Origin: an uncultured Myxococcales bacterium
GTDB taxonomy: Bacteria > Myxococcota_A > UBA9042
Length of the DNA: 64,000 nt
Assembly (NCBI GenBank): GCA_903842345.1
Contig: CAIMLR010000002.1
Span: forward strand, 62,001 to 126,000
Reading direction: 5' to 3'
Under the pieces are notes generated by a model. That model did not search any database, had not been told where the DNA came from, and was given only the letters and a program-made list of their open reading frames with translations. This document shows, piece by piece, positions 37,351 through 46,298 of the stretch; within the stretch, counting starts at the first letter, position 1; every line of letters begins with the position of its first letter. A program made the position numbers and the translations under genes.

Positions 37351-38340
37351 TCACTCCTCAAGCTGCGGTTCACTGGGCAGCTTCGGTTCCTTCGGCGGCT
37401 TGGGGCCGTCGTACGGCCTGGGATCCATCATGGCCCAGTCCGCCGGCAGCTGCAGCGGCGCGCCGCCCGTCAGCGCCCAGAAATCCGGCGGCGGCGGCAG
37501 CGTCCATGTGCATTGCTGGCCATCTTCCGGGTGGCGCAGGCGCAGCAGCGCGGCGTGCAGGCCAATGCGCGGCAGGCTCAGCGTGTCGCCGTACTGGCGA
37601 TCGCCCAGCAGCGCCCCCGCCGCCCATGCCAAATGCAGGCGAATCTGGTGGCTGCGTCCCGTCTCCAGCGCCAGCAGCACGAGCGCCATGCGCTCCGCGG
37701 CGGCAAAATCCAGCGGCATCACGTGGGTCTTCGCCGGCATGCCCGCCGGGTGCAGGCCCATGCGCCCGGGCGTGATCTCGCGGATCGGCTCGCTGATCGT
37801 CTGCTGCGGCACGGGAATCGCCGTGTGCACAAGCCCCAGGTAGCGCCGCGTCGCGCGGTGGTAGCGCAACTGCTCCGCGAGGTTGGCCGTGCCATCGGGG
37901 CGCAGGCCGTACATCACCAGCCCTGACACGTCGCGATCCAGCCGGTGCAATTCGCCCAGATACGCCCGCGGATCCAGCGTCGCGCGCACGCGGATCGAGA
38001 GCGCGTCGCCCCCGCGCGGCGGCGGCTGCGTCGGCAGTCCCGCCGGTTTGTCGACAATCATCAGCCAGTCGTCGCGGTACACGACGCGCAGTTGGCCCTC
38101 GTCGATCTGCGTGCGATCGGGATTGGTGGGCAGCAGCCGCAGCGGTTCGCCAAAGGGCACGGACGTCGCCGCGAGCTGGCATCGGCTGCCGGAAAGGTAC
38201 ACCGCGCCCTGCTCAATGGAGCGCCGCGCCTCGTTGCGGGTCAGCCCCGACAGCGTGGCGAGGACGAGATCGAGGCGCTTGCCGGCCAGTTCAACGGGAA
38301 CGGCAAAGTCGCGGGCTTGGGCATCAAAGGGGGCTGTCAT
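37351..38340 (-). CDS. RluA-type RNA pseudouridine synthase
   Basis: A 329-residue enzyme that isomerises uridine to pseudouridine in RNA. The ATG at 38340 has GGAGG 8 bases upstream. An S4-like N-terminal part (residues about 20-80) precedes the catalytic domain with the motif [10 protein letters not shown], in which the Asp after HRL is the nucleophile. Other matching pieces are [11 protein letters not shown] and [11 protein letters not shown]. Its C-terminus carries a Pro/Lys-rich tail ([12 protein letters not shown]) not usual for the family. The exact target (23S rRNA or tRNA) cannot be told from this sequence. It lies directly upstream of the mutase gene and 140 bases from a divergent gene of unknown function. 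Confidence 0.88.
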   Translation of the reverse strand: MTAPFDAQARDFAVPVELAGKRLDLVLATLSGLTRNEARRSIEQGAVYLSGSRCQLAATSVPFGEPLRLLPTNPDRTQIDEGQLRVVYRDDWLMIVDKPAGLPTQPPPRGGDALSIRVRATLDPRAYLGELHRLDRDVSGLVMYGLRPDGTANLAEQLRYHRATRRYLGLVHTAIPVPQQTISEPIREITPGRMGLHPAGMPAKTHVMPLDFAAAERMALVLLALETGRSHQIRLHLAWAAGALLGDRQYGDTLSLPRIGLHAALLRLRHPEDGQQCTWTLPPPPDFWALTGGAPLQLPADWAMMDPRPYDGPKPPKEPKLPSEPQLEE

Positions 38341-38480
38341 GGCGTGATCCTCCTGCGGATCGGCGCGCAGGGTAGGCTGTTGGAGGTACAAACGACAAGT
38401 GGTTCCGGCGGCGACTTGCAGGGTCGCCAACTTCCCGGCACGATAGAGCAGCGCAGGCGTGTCGCGCTGAGTGGTTTGAT

Positions 38481-39401
38481 TTGTCCCAGACTTCCGCCAT
38501 CGAGCCCTCGCTCTACGCGCTGGAACCGGAACCGCCCCGCGATCCGCTTGCTGCGGCAACGAGCGCGGAGGACGCGGTCGCGCGTCACCTGGCCGTGCTC
38601 GGCCTGCCCATCGATGAACGCGGCCAGCGGCTCATGCGCGCGCTCACGTCGCTGGATGCGGTCGTGCTGGAGAACGCCGGACGTGCCGACGCCGCAGCGC
38701 TGTCTGCCACTTTGGTGGAAGAAACCGCGCTGTCTGAATCCTCCGGTTTTGCTGCCGAACCGGTCGCCGAACAGCTGCCCGCGCATTTTGCTGAAACGGA
38801 ACGGCTGTCCACGATCACGGAAGCGCAAGTCGTCACCGCCACCGCAGCGACGTCCGGCCAGCCCGTGGCGTCCAATGGCGACGTCGCTGAGCAATTCGTG
38901 CGCGCCGGCGGCCGCGATCGCCATCAATTCGCCGCGGCGGAGACGATCGTCCTGTCCGGTCCGGACATCAAGCGCAAGATTCGCCACAAACAGTCGATCA
39001 TGCCGTCCCACATCAGCCAGGTGCTGTACGAGGACATCGGCGCGCTGTTTGAAATCGGCGATCGCGAAGGCGCGCTGGTCTCGCTGGAGCGGCTGCTGAC
39101 CGTGTCGCCGATTTCTCCGCAGATCGAAACGTTCCTCGCCCATAACGAGGCGCGGCTGCTGGAGTACTACGAGAGCGTGCTGGGGCCGTGGACGCGCGTG
39201 GTCAAGCTGCGCGCCGGCGAGCTGGGGATGCCGCCGGCCTACTTCAACTTCGACAAGATGATGCGCGTCGTTTCGCTGCTGGACGGCCAACGGCCGCTCT
39301 CGCGGGTGCTGTCAGAAGCGGGCCTGCGCCACATCGAGACGTGCGCGGTGCTGTCGCAGCTGGCCCGGTCGGCGAGCCTGGACCTGAGTCCCAAGAGCTG
39401 A
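38481..39401 (+). CDS. protein of unknown function
   Basis: A 306-residue soluble protein with no signal peptide or membrane helix. The first half is Ala/Glu/Ser-rich and acidic, likely disordered. The second half (about 160-306) is helical with a compact, conserved-looking core: 'SHISQVLYEDIGALFEIGD', 'GALVSLERLL' and 'HIETCAVLSQLARSA'. The tail recalls the two-helix end of some PATAN/DUF4388-type regulators, but I cannot support that assignment. The start is a TTG at 38481 with only a weak GAG upstream; a downstream start cannot be excluded. The gene is divergent from the RluA-type gene and convergent with a VWA lipoprotein gene. Confidence 0.7.
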   Translation: MSQTSAIEPSLYALEPEPPRDPLAAATSAEDAVARHLAVLGLPIDERGQRLMRALTSLDAVVLENAGRADAAALSATLVEETALSESSGFAAEPVAEQLPAHFAETERLSTITEAQVVTATAATSGQPVASNGDVAEQFVRAGGRDRHQFAAAETIVLSGPDIKRKIRHKQSIMPSHISQVLYEDIGALFEIGDREGALVSLERLLTVSPISPQIETFLAHNEARLLEYYESVLGPWTRVVKLRAGELGMPPAYFNFDKMMRVVSLLDGQRPLSRVLSEAGLRHIETCAVLSQLARSASLDLSPKS

Positions 39402-39425
39402 CCGACCGGGTCGTTGCCGCTGGCG

Positions 39426-41192
39426 CTACTTGCCGATCTGCGCCTCCAACGCCACCATCAACGCCTTGGCGTCCGCCAAATCCGGCGCGCTGGCGTCGTA
39501 AACCGGCAGATCCGCCTGCATGACCGCCACCTGTTCATCGTGCCGCTTGACCGCGCCGTCCAGCAGCGTCTTGGCAGCGTCCGGCGTCCCCGTGGCGGCG
39601 ATCTGCACAGCGGCCTGCAGGGACAAACCATCCATCATGATCAGCCACGCGCGCCGCACGCCCGCGTTGGCAAAGTACGCGAGGCCGCCATCTGGAATCT
39701 GCACGAGCCCCGGCACGCTGACCGGCACGGTGTACTGCGCGGCGGTCTGATCCTTGCTGCTCGTGTAGCCGTAGCTCATCGAGGCCAGCGTCAGGTTCAT
39801 GACCTGCAGCGGATCCGTGCTGGCGGGACCGGTCAGCCGCGCGAGCACCAAGCCGTTGCGGGAACTGGCGAAAAGCGTCGGCATCGCGACCGGCGGCGCG
39901 TTCGGATCGGTCGTCACCGGCGGGTCGACGGGATCGCCCGGCTGCGCGGCCGGCTTCTTGGTGCCGGTGATCTGCACGACGCCGTCTTTTTCCACCCATT
40001 CAAAGCCATAGATTTCAAGGACCTTCCAGCCCGCCGCCGGCTTGAATTGCAGCCACAGCTTCTGGGCCACTGCCACAAGCATCGTCTCCAGGTCCTGGAC
40101 AAACACGTTCTTGGCGGCCTCGGCGTCCTGCAGGAACCACGCGGTGCCGTCGCCCTTTTGGGCGATGCCGGTCATGAGCGCGGGCGAGAAATCCAGGCCG
40201 ACGCCGACCGTCGAGATGCTGCAGCCCGTCTTGGCCGCCGGTCCGGCGAGCGCAATGATGTCGTTGATGGACGTGTTGCCCACCGTCGGTTCGCCGTCTG
40301 ACAGCAGCATCACGCGCTTCTGCACAAAGTCGCTGCTGGCCGACTGGCAATCGGCGATGCCCGCGCTCAGGCCGTCAAAAAGGTTGGTGCCATTTGTCGC
40401 CTGCACCGCGTCGATCGCCGCGTGCAGCACCGGCAGGTCTTCCGCCATCACGACTTTGCCCGGAAACACGAGCACGGCGCTCTCGCTGAACGTGTAGACC
40501 GTCAGGCGCGTGCCCTTGGGCAGCTTGTCGGCCAGCACGTGCAAGCCCGCCTTGACGTACGCCAGCTTGGCGCCGGACATCGAACCGGAGTTGTCGATCA
40601 CAAGCGTGAGCGACAGCGAGGTCTGGACGTCCTTGAGCGACATCGCCGAGTTCAAACCGAGCTGCAACAGCCCCTCGGCCGGCTGACCCGCCGGCTGCAC
40701 GACCGCCGCCATCGCGTGCAGCGTCACGAGCCGATCCTTGAGCGCCGCGGGCAGGACCGTGTCGTGCTCGTTCAGCCAGCCTTCCATCGACATGTCGCCG
40801 GGCTTGGGGAGCTGGCCGTTCTTCAGCAGCGAACGGAAGTAGCCGATGTCCTGCGCGCCGCCCGGTTTCAGCCCGATCCCCTGATCGCCGCCACCCGCGC
40901 TGGGTCCGGCTGTGACGGACGCGTCGCTGGCATCCGCGGAGCCATAGCTGCCGCCCGCATCGACGCCGGGATTGGCCCAGCCGCCGCCGGAGGCATCGGC
41001 CGCGCTGGAGTCCTTGGCGTACGTGTTCTTTTGGCCGGCAGTCTGCGCGTCGTCCGCGCTCAGGGTCGCCGTGCTTGCGCCGTCCGTACTGGCGGTGCTG
41101 CCGCAGCCGACGAAAAAGGCGGCGAGCGCGAGGACTCGCCAGAAGCCGGCAATTCGGGTGACACTGTTGGGGATCGTTCGGGGTGCGTTCAT
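39426..41192 (-). CDS. VWA-domain lipoprotein
   Basis: A 588-residue lipoprotein (signal ending FFVGCGS). AGGAGGAA lies 3-10 bases before the ATG at 41192. Residues about 20-130 form an Asp/Ser/Ala/Gly-rich linker. A von Willebrand factor A domain starts near residue 190 with the metal-ion-dependent adhesion site DNSGSMSG (D200), a matching Thr in TNLFDGLS and Asp in LLSDGEP, so the metal site looks intact. The C-terminal part (about 380-588) is beta-rich with a Pro-rich stretch and ends in a helical segment. It should present an adhesion or scaffold domain on the outer membrane. A sigma-54 promoter precedes it, so its expression may depend on a specialised activator. Confidence 0.88.
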   Translation of the reverse strand: MNAPRTIPNSVTRIAGFWRVLALAAFFVGCGSTASTDGASTATLSADDAQTAGQKNTYAKDSSAADASGGGWANPGVDAGGSYGSADASDASVTAGPSAGGGDQGIGLKPGGAQDIGYFRSLLKNGQLPKPGDMSMEGWLNEHDTVLPAALKDRLVTLHAMAAVVQPAGQPAEGLLQLGLNSAMSLKDVQTSLSLTLVIDNSGSMSGAKLAYVKAGLHVLADKLPKGTRLTVYTFSESAVLVFPGKVVMAEDLPVLHAAIDAVQATNGTNLFDGLSAGIADCQSASSDFVQKRVMLLSDGEPTVGNTSINDIIALAGPAAKTGCSISTVGVGLDFSPALMTGIAQKGDGTAWFLQDAEAAKNVFVQDLETMLVAVAQKLWLQFKPAAGWKVLEIYGFEWVEKDGVVQITGTKKPAAQPGDPVDPPVTTDPNAPPVAMPTLFASSRNGLVLARLTGPASTDPLQVMNLTLASMSYGYTSSKDQTAAQYTVPVSVPGLVQIPDGGLAYFANAGVRRAWLIMMDGLSLQAAVQIAATGTPDAAKTLLDGAVKRHDEQVAVMQADLPVYDASAPDLADAKALMVALEAQIGK

Positions 41193-41244
41193 GGGTTCCT
41201 CCTGGCAAGTGCCGCGGTTTTCGCTGGGCGACCCACCGTGTCGA

Positions 41245-41261
41245 TGCAAGAGCCATGCCAG
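41245..41261 (-). promoter_or_regulatory. sigma-54 promoter for the VWA lipoprotein gene
   Basis: On the minus strand the sequence is CTGGCATGGCTCTTGCA. It has GG and GC separated by exactly 10 bases and matches the consensus TGGCAyr-N4-TTGCa. Transcription should start near 41235, about 43 bases before the ATG. No enhancer-binding protein gene is in the window, so the activator is encoded elsewhere. Confidence 0.65.
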
Positions 41262-41351
41262 CCCGAGCAAATGCACAAGCGTTTGGAATGCAAAGCGAAT
41301 GCGTCGCGATCCCGGCAGATTTCATTCACCGCGAGTGTAGGATTTTCCAAC

Positions 41352-42635
41352 ATGCAGCATAACGCAACACAACACCGCATCCTGCTCCGCAACGGCCACT
41401 TCATCACCGCGGCGGGCCCGGATCGCGGGCCCCTGCGGACGTGGGACGCGCTCGGCTGGCGCGCACACGGCGAGGCGATTGTCGCGTACGACGGCGCGCA
41501 GTGGCGCACGCAGTGGCTGGGGCAAGCGGGCGACGCCGCGCGGCCTGGCTATGACGACGCGCTGGATCTGGAGGGGCGACTTGTGACGCCGGGCTGGATC
41601 GACTGTCACACCCACGCGGTTTTTGCCGGCAATCGCAGCCATGAATTTGGCCAGCGGCTGGCGGGCGGAACGTACGCGGAGATCGCCGCGGCGGGCGGAG
41701 GAATTGTCCACACGGTCGCGGCGACGCGCGCGGCTTCCCCGGCGGAGCTGATGGCGCTGGCGGCGGCGCGGCTGACGGAAATGGCGGCGTGGGGCGTGCG
41801 CGTGGTCGAGATCAAGACGGGCTACGGCCTTGATCTCGCAACTGAACTAAAGACGCTGGCGGTGATCGGTGCGCTGCAGCAGCAATTCGTCGGCCGGTTG
41901 ACGCTTGTCGCCACGGCGATGCCGGCGCACGCGATTCCGCTGGAGTGGCGCAAGGACCCGGACGGCTACGTGGCGCTGGTGTGCGACGAAATCCTGCCGG
42001 CGCTGGCGCGGACTGAGGTGCCGGTGCACTTTTGCGACGTCTTCGTCGAGCAAGGCTACTTCAGCGTGGCGCAGGCGGATCGCGTCTGGCTGGCCGCCAA
42101 GGCGCTGGGGTTGCGGCTGAAGGCGCACGTCGATGAGTTGTCGGCCACGGGCGGCTTGCCGTGGGCGGTGGCGAGCGGCGCGGTGAGCGTGGAACACCTG
42201 CTGTGCACGGACGCCGCGGGTGTGGCGCAATTGGCGGCAGCGGATACCGTCGCGGTTTGCCTGCCCTTGACGTCGGTCTTCCTGCGCGAACCGCTGGCGC
42301 CGCTGCGCGCGCTGGTCGATGCGGGTGCGCGCGTTGCGCTGGCCACGGACTGCAATCCTGGGTCGTCGATGACGACAAACCTGCCGCTGGCGATGCAGAT
42401 GGCGGTGCTGCTGGGGCGCCTGACGCCGCCGGAGGCCTTGCGGGCGGTGACCCGCAACGCCGCGCTGGCGCTGGGCGAGATCGCCGGGCTGACTGGCCGC
42501 ATCGCGGTGGGCGAGCGCTTTGATGCGACGCTGCTGGACGTCGATCACCCCGACGCGCTGTTCTACGAATTTGCCGCGCCTCCGCGGGCGAATTCCCGGC
42601 TGGCCGCTGCGCTGGACGGCCAAAAACTGCCATGA
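41352..42635 (+). CDS. hutI: imidazolonepropionase
   Basis: A 427-residue amidohydrolase-fold enzyme that hydrolyses 4-imidazolone-5-propanoate to N-formimino-L-glutamate in histidine degradation. It shows the family metal motif CHTHAVFAGNR, with GYGLDLATELK and 'VALATDCNPGSS' that bears the late Asp, and HVDELS. Length fits the family (about 400-430). Start at ATG 41352, with AGGA about 10 bases upstream. The gene stands alone: histidase and urocanase are not in the window, and hutG is 25 kb away on the other strand, so the pathway is scattered. Gene order next to a divergent VWA lipoprotein gene says nothing about function. Confidence 0.93.
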   Translation: MQHNATQHRILLRNGHFITAAGPDRGPLRTWDALGWRAHGEAIVAYDGAQWRTQWLGQAGDAARPGYDDALDLEGRLVTPGWIDCHTHAVFAGNRSHEFGQRLAGGTYAEIAAAGGGIVHTVAATRAASPAELMALAAARLTEMAAWGVRVVEIKTGYGLDLATELKTLAVIGALQQQFVGRLTLVATAMPAHAIPLEWRKDPDGYVALVCDEILPALARTEVPVHFCDVFVEQGYFSVAQADRVWLAAKALGLRLKAHVDELSATGGLPWAVASGAVSVEHLLCTDAAGVAQLAAADTVAVCLPLTSVFLREPLAPLRALVDAGARVALATDCNPGSSMTTNLPLAMQMAVLLGRLTPPEALRAVTRNAALALGEIAGLTGRIAVGERFDATLLDVDHPDALFYEFAAPPRANSRLAAALDGQKLP

Positions 42636-42730
42636 ATGCGACAAGCCGACGGGACGTTGTTATGCTGCCCGCAACCGCAACGACATGCGTCGTCGCACCG
42701 CCATCTGGATGTTCTTCAGCGGAGCTCGCC

Positions 42731-43504
42731 ATGCCCCCCAACCTGCTGGGTCACGTACAACGAAGCCGCACAGCGCTCGCCCGAGGCGCCCTGACCGTGC
42801 TCCTCCTGCTGGCGCTCACGCCCGCGCGCACGTGGGCGGACGAGCCCGCCGCCGAGCCGACCACGCCGCCCGGCGCTGGGTTGACGCCGCCGCCTGCCGT
42901 TGATCCCCCGGCGACGCCGCCCGCGTCCCTGCCGCCGACGCAGCCCGAGCCGCCGCAGCCGCCCGCAGAAGTCCCGTCTGCGGTCATGGAAAACAACGTC
43001 CACAGCGTGGGCGTGACGCTCAGCTTCTCGACCGGCGCGGGCTTTGCGTATCGCCGGCAGTGGGGTGCGACTTCGCTGCAGCTCGCAGCTTTTGGCGTGG
43101 TTACGGACCGCGGCAACTCGACGCTCGTCTCGGGCGGTGCGCAAGTCGCCCAACGCCTGCACGTGTGGCATGGCCCGACCCGCGGCCTCCTGCCCGCCAC
43201 GTCGGCGCTCCGCGTCCTCGCCGGCCTCAGCTACTTCCTCAACCGCAGCGTCACCAACGATTCCGTGCCGCTCGGCGGCGTCCTGAACAACACGGTTTGC
43301 ACCGCCCAGAACGGCTGCGTCGCGACCGTCACAACCAACAGCTCGTACTTCAACGGCGGCGCGGGACTCGGCTTCGAATTCGGCGCCATCGACCGCCCCG
43401 GCGTATCCATGACTTTGGACGTCGTGCTCACCGCGGCGCTGAAAGACGGCAGTTTTTCATTCCTTTTGCCACTGCCGCAGCTGGCCGTGCTCTACAACTG
43501 GTAG
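42731..43504 (+). CDS. exported small barrel protein with Pro-rich linker
   Basis: A 257-residue protein. GGAG lies 7 bases before the ATG at 42731; longer frames lack a ribosome site. A signal peptide ends about ARTWADE. It is followed by a linker of about 50 residues with many PP and P-E-P repeats. Then comes a beta-strand-rich domain of about 140 residues, ending LPLPQLAVLYNW. The last strand and aromatic terminus suggest an outer-membrane barrel. It resembles the next gene in its barrel part (shared 'LFPATSALR/LLPATSALR', 'GLGxEFGAI', 'FSA/SM..DVxxT') and end motif, so the pair arose by duplication. Function unknown. Confidence 0.7.
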   Translation: MPPNLLGHVQRSRTALARGALTVLLLLALTPARTWADEPAAEPTTPPGAGLTPPPAVDPPATPPASLPPTQPEPPQPPAEVPSAVMENNVHSVGVTLSFSTGAGFAYRRQWGATSLQLAAFGVVTDRGNSTLVSGGAQVAQRLHVWHGPTRGLLPATSALRVLAGLSYFLNRSVTNDSVPLGGVLNNTVCTAQNGCVATVTTNSSYFNGGAGLGFEFGAIDRPGVSMTLDVVLTAALKDGSFSFLLPLPQLAVLYNW

Positions 43505-43513
43505 GAGGTCGCC

Positions 43514-44149
43514 ATGCCGATTCTGCTTCGCCACGCGCGCACCCTGACCATCGCTTTGCTCCTGATGATGGGCGGCGGCCTGACTGCGCGCCCCGCCGCC
43601 GCTGCCGATACCCTCGCCAAGGGCTATGAAGAAGCCATCAGCCAGAACCACCACGGCCTCGGCATCTCCTTTGGCGTTGGCGGCTTGAACGGCATCGCGT
43701 ACCGCCACTACTTCGGCAACTTCGCGGTGCAGGCGGACGTCTTTCCGCTGATCGCTGACAGCGGCAACTACGTCGCCGTTTTTGGCGGCCTCACGTTCAT
43801 CGACTACCTCCTGATGTGGAACAAAGCTGCGCGCAGCACGCTCTTTCCGGCCACGTCCGCGCTGCGTTTCGTCGGCAGCACCGGCGTTTGGGTCAGCCGC
43901 TCCCAGAGCAACAACATCAGCGTCGCGCAGGCCAATTGCCTCACCGCGGACTGTCAGGCCATCGTCAACCAGAAGGCGGCGGTCGATTATTTCGCGCACG
44001 TCGGCCTGGGCCTTGGCGTCGAGTTTGGCGCGATCGCGCGGCCCGGCTTTTCCGCGGCGGTCGACGTGCAAATGACCGTGATGTGGGATCAGGCGGGCTT
44101 CTACGGCGCCTATCCGCTGCCGTCGGCGACGCTGATGTACAGCTGGTAG
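43514..44149 (+). CDS. exported small barrel protein, paralogue of preceding gene
   Basis: A 211-residue protein. AGGAGG sits 5 bases before the ATG, which is 9 bases past the preceding stop, so the two are co-transcribed. The signal peptide ends ARPAAAAD. The mature domain repeats the pattern of the preceding protein without its Pro-rich linker and finishes YPLPSATLMYSW. Shared blocks are PATSALR and GLGVEFGAI. The shared cysteine pair (CLTADCQ versus CTAQNGC) lies in the same loop, suggesting a conserved disulfide. Likely a small outer-membrane barrel of unknown substrate. It is convergent with aroE, 4 bases away. Confidence 0.72.
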   Translation: MPILLRHARTLTIALLLMMGGGLTARPAAAADTLAKGYEEAISQNHHGLGISFGVGGLNGIAYRHYFGNFAVQADVFPLIADSGNYVAVFGGLTFIDYLLMWNKAARSTLFPATSALRFVGSTGVWVSRSQSNNISVAQANCLTADCQAIVNQKAAVDYFAHVGLGLGVEFGAIARPGFSAAVDVQMTVMWDQAGFYGAYPLPSATLMYSW

Positions 44150-44153
44150 AAGC

Positions 44154-45113
44154 TCAGCGCGGCAGGATCGCCGCGAGCATCCGCAGCGCATCGACCCGCT
44201 GGCCGGTCCACAGCTGAAACGCCCGCGCAGCCTGATGCGCGAGCATCGCCTGACCAAAATACTGCAGGATCCCTTTGGGTTCGCGCCGCTCCGGGTGAAT
44301 CCGCGCCTCTTCGATCGGCGCCTCGCCCAGCCGCGCGTCCACCGGCACGCCGCGCGCCTGCGCGAGCGCCTGCAGCGGCGTCAGATCGGCGGCGTAGAGC
44401 AGATCGACCAGCAGCGGGGGACGCGCCGCCCAAGCGTCCCACGGCAACCAGCCGAGCTGCACGGCGAGATCGGCAAGGACGTCGGACGTCGGCGTCTGGC
44501 CGTGGCCGAGCAAGGTCGCGTGCACAATCACATCCACGCCCGCGAGCCCGTGCGGCTCGCCCCACGCGTGCGCAACGGCGGTCCGCGGCCAGACGGTATT
44601 CAGGCGATCGACGAGCGCCACCGCAGCGTCGGGCGTGCGATTGGCCACGCGCAGTTGGGCGGCGCCCAAGGCCAGGAGCTCGGCCGCCACCGCCTGCGCC
44701 GCGCCGCCCGCACCCAGCAGCAGCACGCGCTTGCCCACCAAATCAACCTGCGCACCCAGGAGCGCCGCCACGAGGCCATGGCCATCCGTCGACGCCGCAA
44801 CCAGCCGGTCATCCTGCATAAACAGCGTATTGGCTGGCTGGGTGAACACGCCTGCCTTGTGCCGCGCCGTCCGCAGCCACGCGTCAGCGGACTGCAGCGC
44901 CAGCGTCTTGAACGGCGTCGTCACGTTCACGCCGTCGAGCTCACCCCGCCGCAGCCGGGCGAACACAGCTTGCGCCGCGCTGGCGTCCGCGCAATCCAGC
45001 AGCGCGTAGCTGCCCGGCAACTCCGCCAAAACCAGCGCCTCGGCGTGGAGTCGCGGCGAAAGCGAATGTTGGATGCCGGTGCCGATCAAGCCAAGCCGCA
45101 GCCGTTCCGTCAT
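44154..45113 (-). CDS. aroE: shikimate dehydrogenase
   Basis: A 319-residue enzyme that reduces 3-dehydroshikimate to shikimate with NADPH. Motifs present: SLSPRLH for substrate binding, NVTTPFK with the catalytic Lys, STDGHGL for the partner Asp, and the Rossmann loop GAGGAAQAV. It is longer than the usual 270-280 residues; the extra length lies mainly in the central and C-terminal parts. The ATG overlaps the ribF stop as ATGA, so translation is coupled. aroA, which acts two steps later in the same pathway, lies about 2.8 kb away on the same strand, with the PHP-like gene between them on the opposite strand. Confidence 0.9.
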   Translation of the reverse strand: MTERLRLGLIGTGIQHSLSPRLHAEALVLAELPGSYALLDCADASAAQAVFARLRRGELDGVNVTTPFKTLALQSADAWLRTARHKAGVFTQPANTLFMQDDRLVAASTDGHGLVAALLGAQVDLVGKRVLLLGAGGAAQAVAAELLALGAAQLRVANRTPDAAVALVDRLNTVWPRTAVAHAWGEPHGLAGVDVIVHATLLGHGQTPTSDVLADLAVQLGWLPWDAWAARPPLLVDLLYAADLTPLQALAQARGVPVDARLGEAPIEEARIHPERREPKGILQYFGQAMLAHQAARAFQLWTGQRVDALRMLAAILPR

Positions 45114-46054
45114 GGCTGCAGCCCGCGCGCGCGGCGATCGGTCAGGATCCGCCGCGTGTCGACCACGTCCTTGTCGATCTGCGCGATCAGCGACGGCAAA
45201 TCGGCGAATTTCCACTCGTCCCGCAGCCGCGCGACGATGTGCAGGTCCATGGGCTTGTCGTAGATGTCGCCAGAGAAATCCAACAAATACGCCTCTGTGC
45301 GCGTCTCTTCGCCGGCGAACGTCGGCCGCGTGCCAATGCTGATCGCCGCGTCGTGAAACGCGCCGTTGACGCCCGCGACGCCCGCGTAGATCCCGTTCCT
45401 GGGCAGCACTTGGCCGGGCGCTTCCAGGTTGGCGGTGGGAAACCCAATCGTGCGGCCGCGCGCATCGCCGTGGACAACGTTCCCGCGCAGGCAAAAAGGC
45501 CGCGCCAGCAGGTGTTCCGCGAGCTCGACTTCACCGTCCCGGATCGCGTGGCGAATCCGCGACGACGACACGCGCGCGCCATCCCAGAGGACACCGCCAA
45601 AAACTTCAACGTGGCCGGCAGTTTCTTCCGCGATCGCGCGCAGCAGTCCGACGTCGCCGTGGCGCAGGTGGCCAAAATGCATCTCCGGTCCGACCGCGAA
45701 GGCCCGGCCATGCAGCAGACCGCACAGCCAGTCGCGGGCAAAAACGCCGGCCGGCACCTCCGCCAGAGCGGCGTCAAAATGCAGCATGAACACGTGATCA
45801 ACGCCGAGAAGCGCCAGATACGCCAGCCGGCCATCGAGCGTATCGATCGCCGCGGGCGCCCGCTCCGGCTTCAAGATGCGCAGCGGATGTGGCTCAAACG
45901 TCACGACAACCAGTGGCCCATGCAGGCGATCTGCCTCCGCGCGCAGATGCGCCAAAAGGGCACGGTGACCGATGTGGAGGCCGTCGAAATTGCCAAACGC
46001 GACCGCGGACGGCTGCGTGAGGGGCTGAGAAGGAAGCGCGTGACTGACCAGCAC
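45110..46054 (-). CDS. ribF: bifunctional riboflavin kinase/FAD synthetase
   Basis: A 314-residue enzyme making FMN from riboflavin and FAD from FMN. The N-terminal adenylyltransferase shows AVAFGNFDGLHIGHRALL; the C-terminal kinase shows GRTIGFPTANLEAP. I start it at the GTG at 46054, not the longer ATG frame (46225), for three reasons: family proteins begin 12-15 residues before the FGNFDG motif; the intervening codons have low third-position GC unlike the gene; and a promoter-like pair lies at 46088-46116. Its stop overlaps the aroE start (ATGA). No FMN riboswitch was seen upstream. Confidence 0.9.
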   Translation of the reverse strand: MLVSHALPSQPLTQPSAVAFGNFDGLHIGHRALLAHLRAEADRLHGPLVVVTFEPHPLRILKPERAPAAIDTLDGRLAYLALLGVDHVFMLHFDAALAEVPAGVFARDWLCGLLHGRAFAVGPEMHFGHLRHGDVGLLRAIAEETAGHVEVFGGVLWDGARVSSSRIRHAIRDGEVELAEHLLARPFCLRGNVVHGDARGRTIGFPTANLEAPGQVLPRNGIYAGVAGVNGAFHDAAISIGTRPTFAGEETRTEAYLLDFSGDIYDKPMDLHIVARLRDEWKFADLPSLIAQIDKDVVDTRRILTDRRARGLQP

Positions 46055-46087
46055 TGCAACACCTGATCCCGCGTGGGCGGGCTGCGG

Positions 46088-46116
46088 ATCGGAACCTGAA
46101 GAGGTTCGTACGTCAA
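46088..46116 (-). promoter_or_regulatory. candidate ribF-aroE promoter with palindrome in spacer
   Basis: On the minus strand TTGACG (46111-46116) and TCCGAT (46088-46093) are spaced by 17 bases, giving a start near 46080, 26 bases before the GTG at 46054. A palindrome GAACCT-GAAG-AGGTTC (46092-46107) lies mostly in the spacer and could be an operator. Confidence 0.45.
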
Positions 46117-46131
46117 GTGCAGAAGGGGACT

Positions 46132-46159
46132 TTTGCGCAACCGATGGCTCTGTTACACT
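46132..46159 (+). promoter_or_regulatory. candidate promoter for the 46601 gene
   Basis: TTTGCG/TTGCGC (46132-46138) and TACACT (46154-46159) with 15 or 16 bases between. The spacing is short and the -35 weak. If real, it produces a leader of about 430 bases before the gene. Confidence 0.3.
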
Positions 46160-46298
46160 GTGGCTCGTGACGGGCGCTGCGCCAGGATTGGGCGGCGCAA
46201 ATTGGGGAAAGCGCAAGTCGGTCATCTGACCGCGCTGAAGAAGCCCCGACCGCCTGGATACGAACGGACCGCCTGAACAATCTGGCCCGCTGCCGAGA

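Noticed and set aside
46055-46225. N-terminal extension of RibF from the ATG at 46225
   Set aside because: Third-position GC is low in the extension, it contains a promoter-like pair, and the family starts about 12-15 residues before FGNFDG.
46055-46225. FMN riboswitch upstream of ribF
   Set aside because: None of the conserved RFN element sequence was visible.
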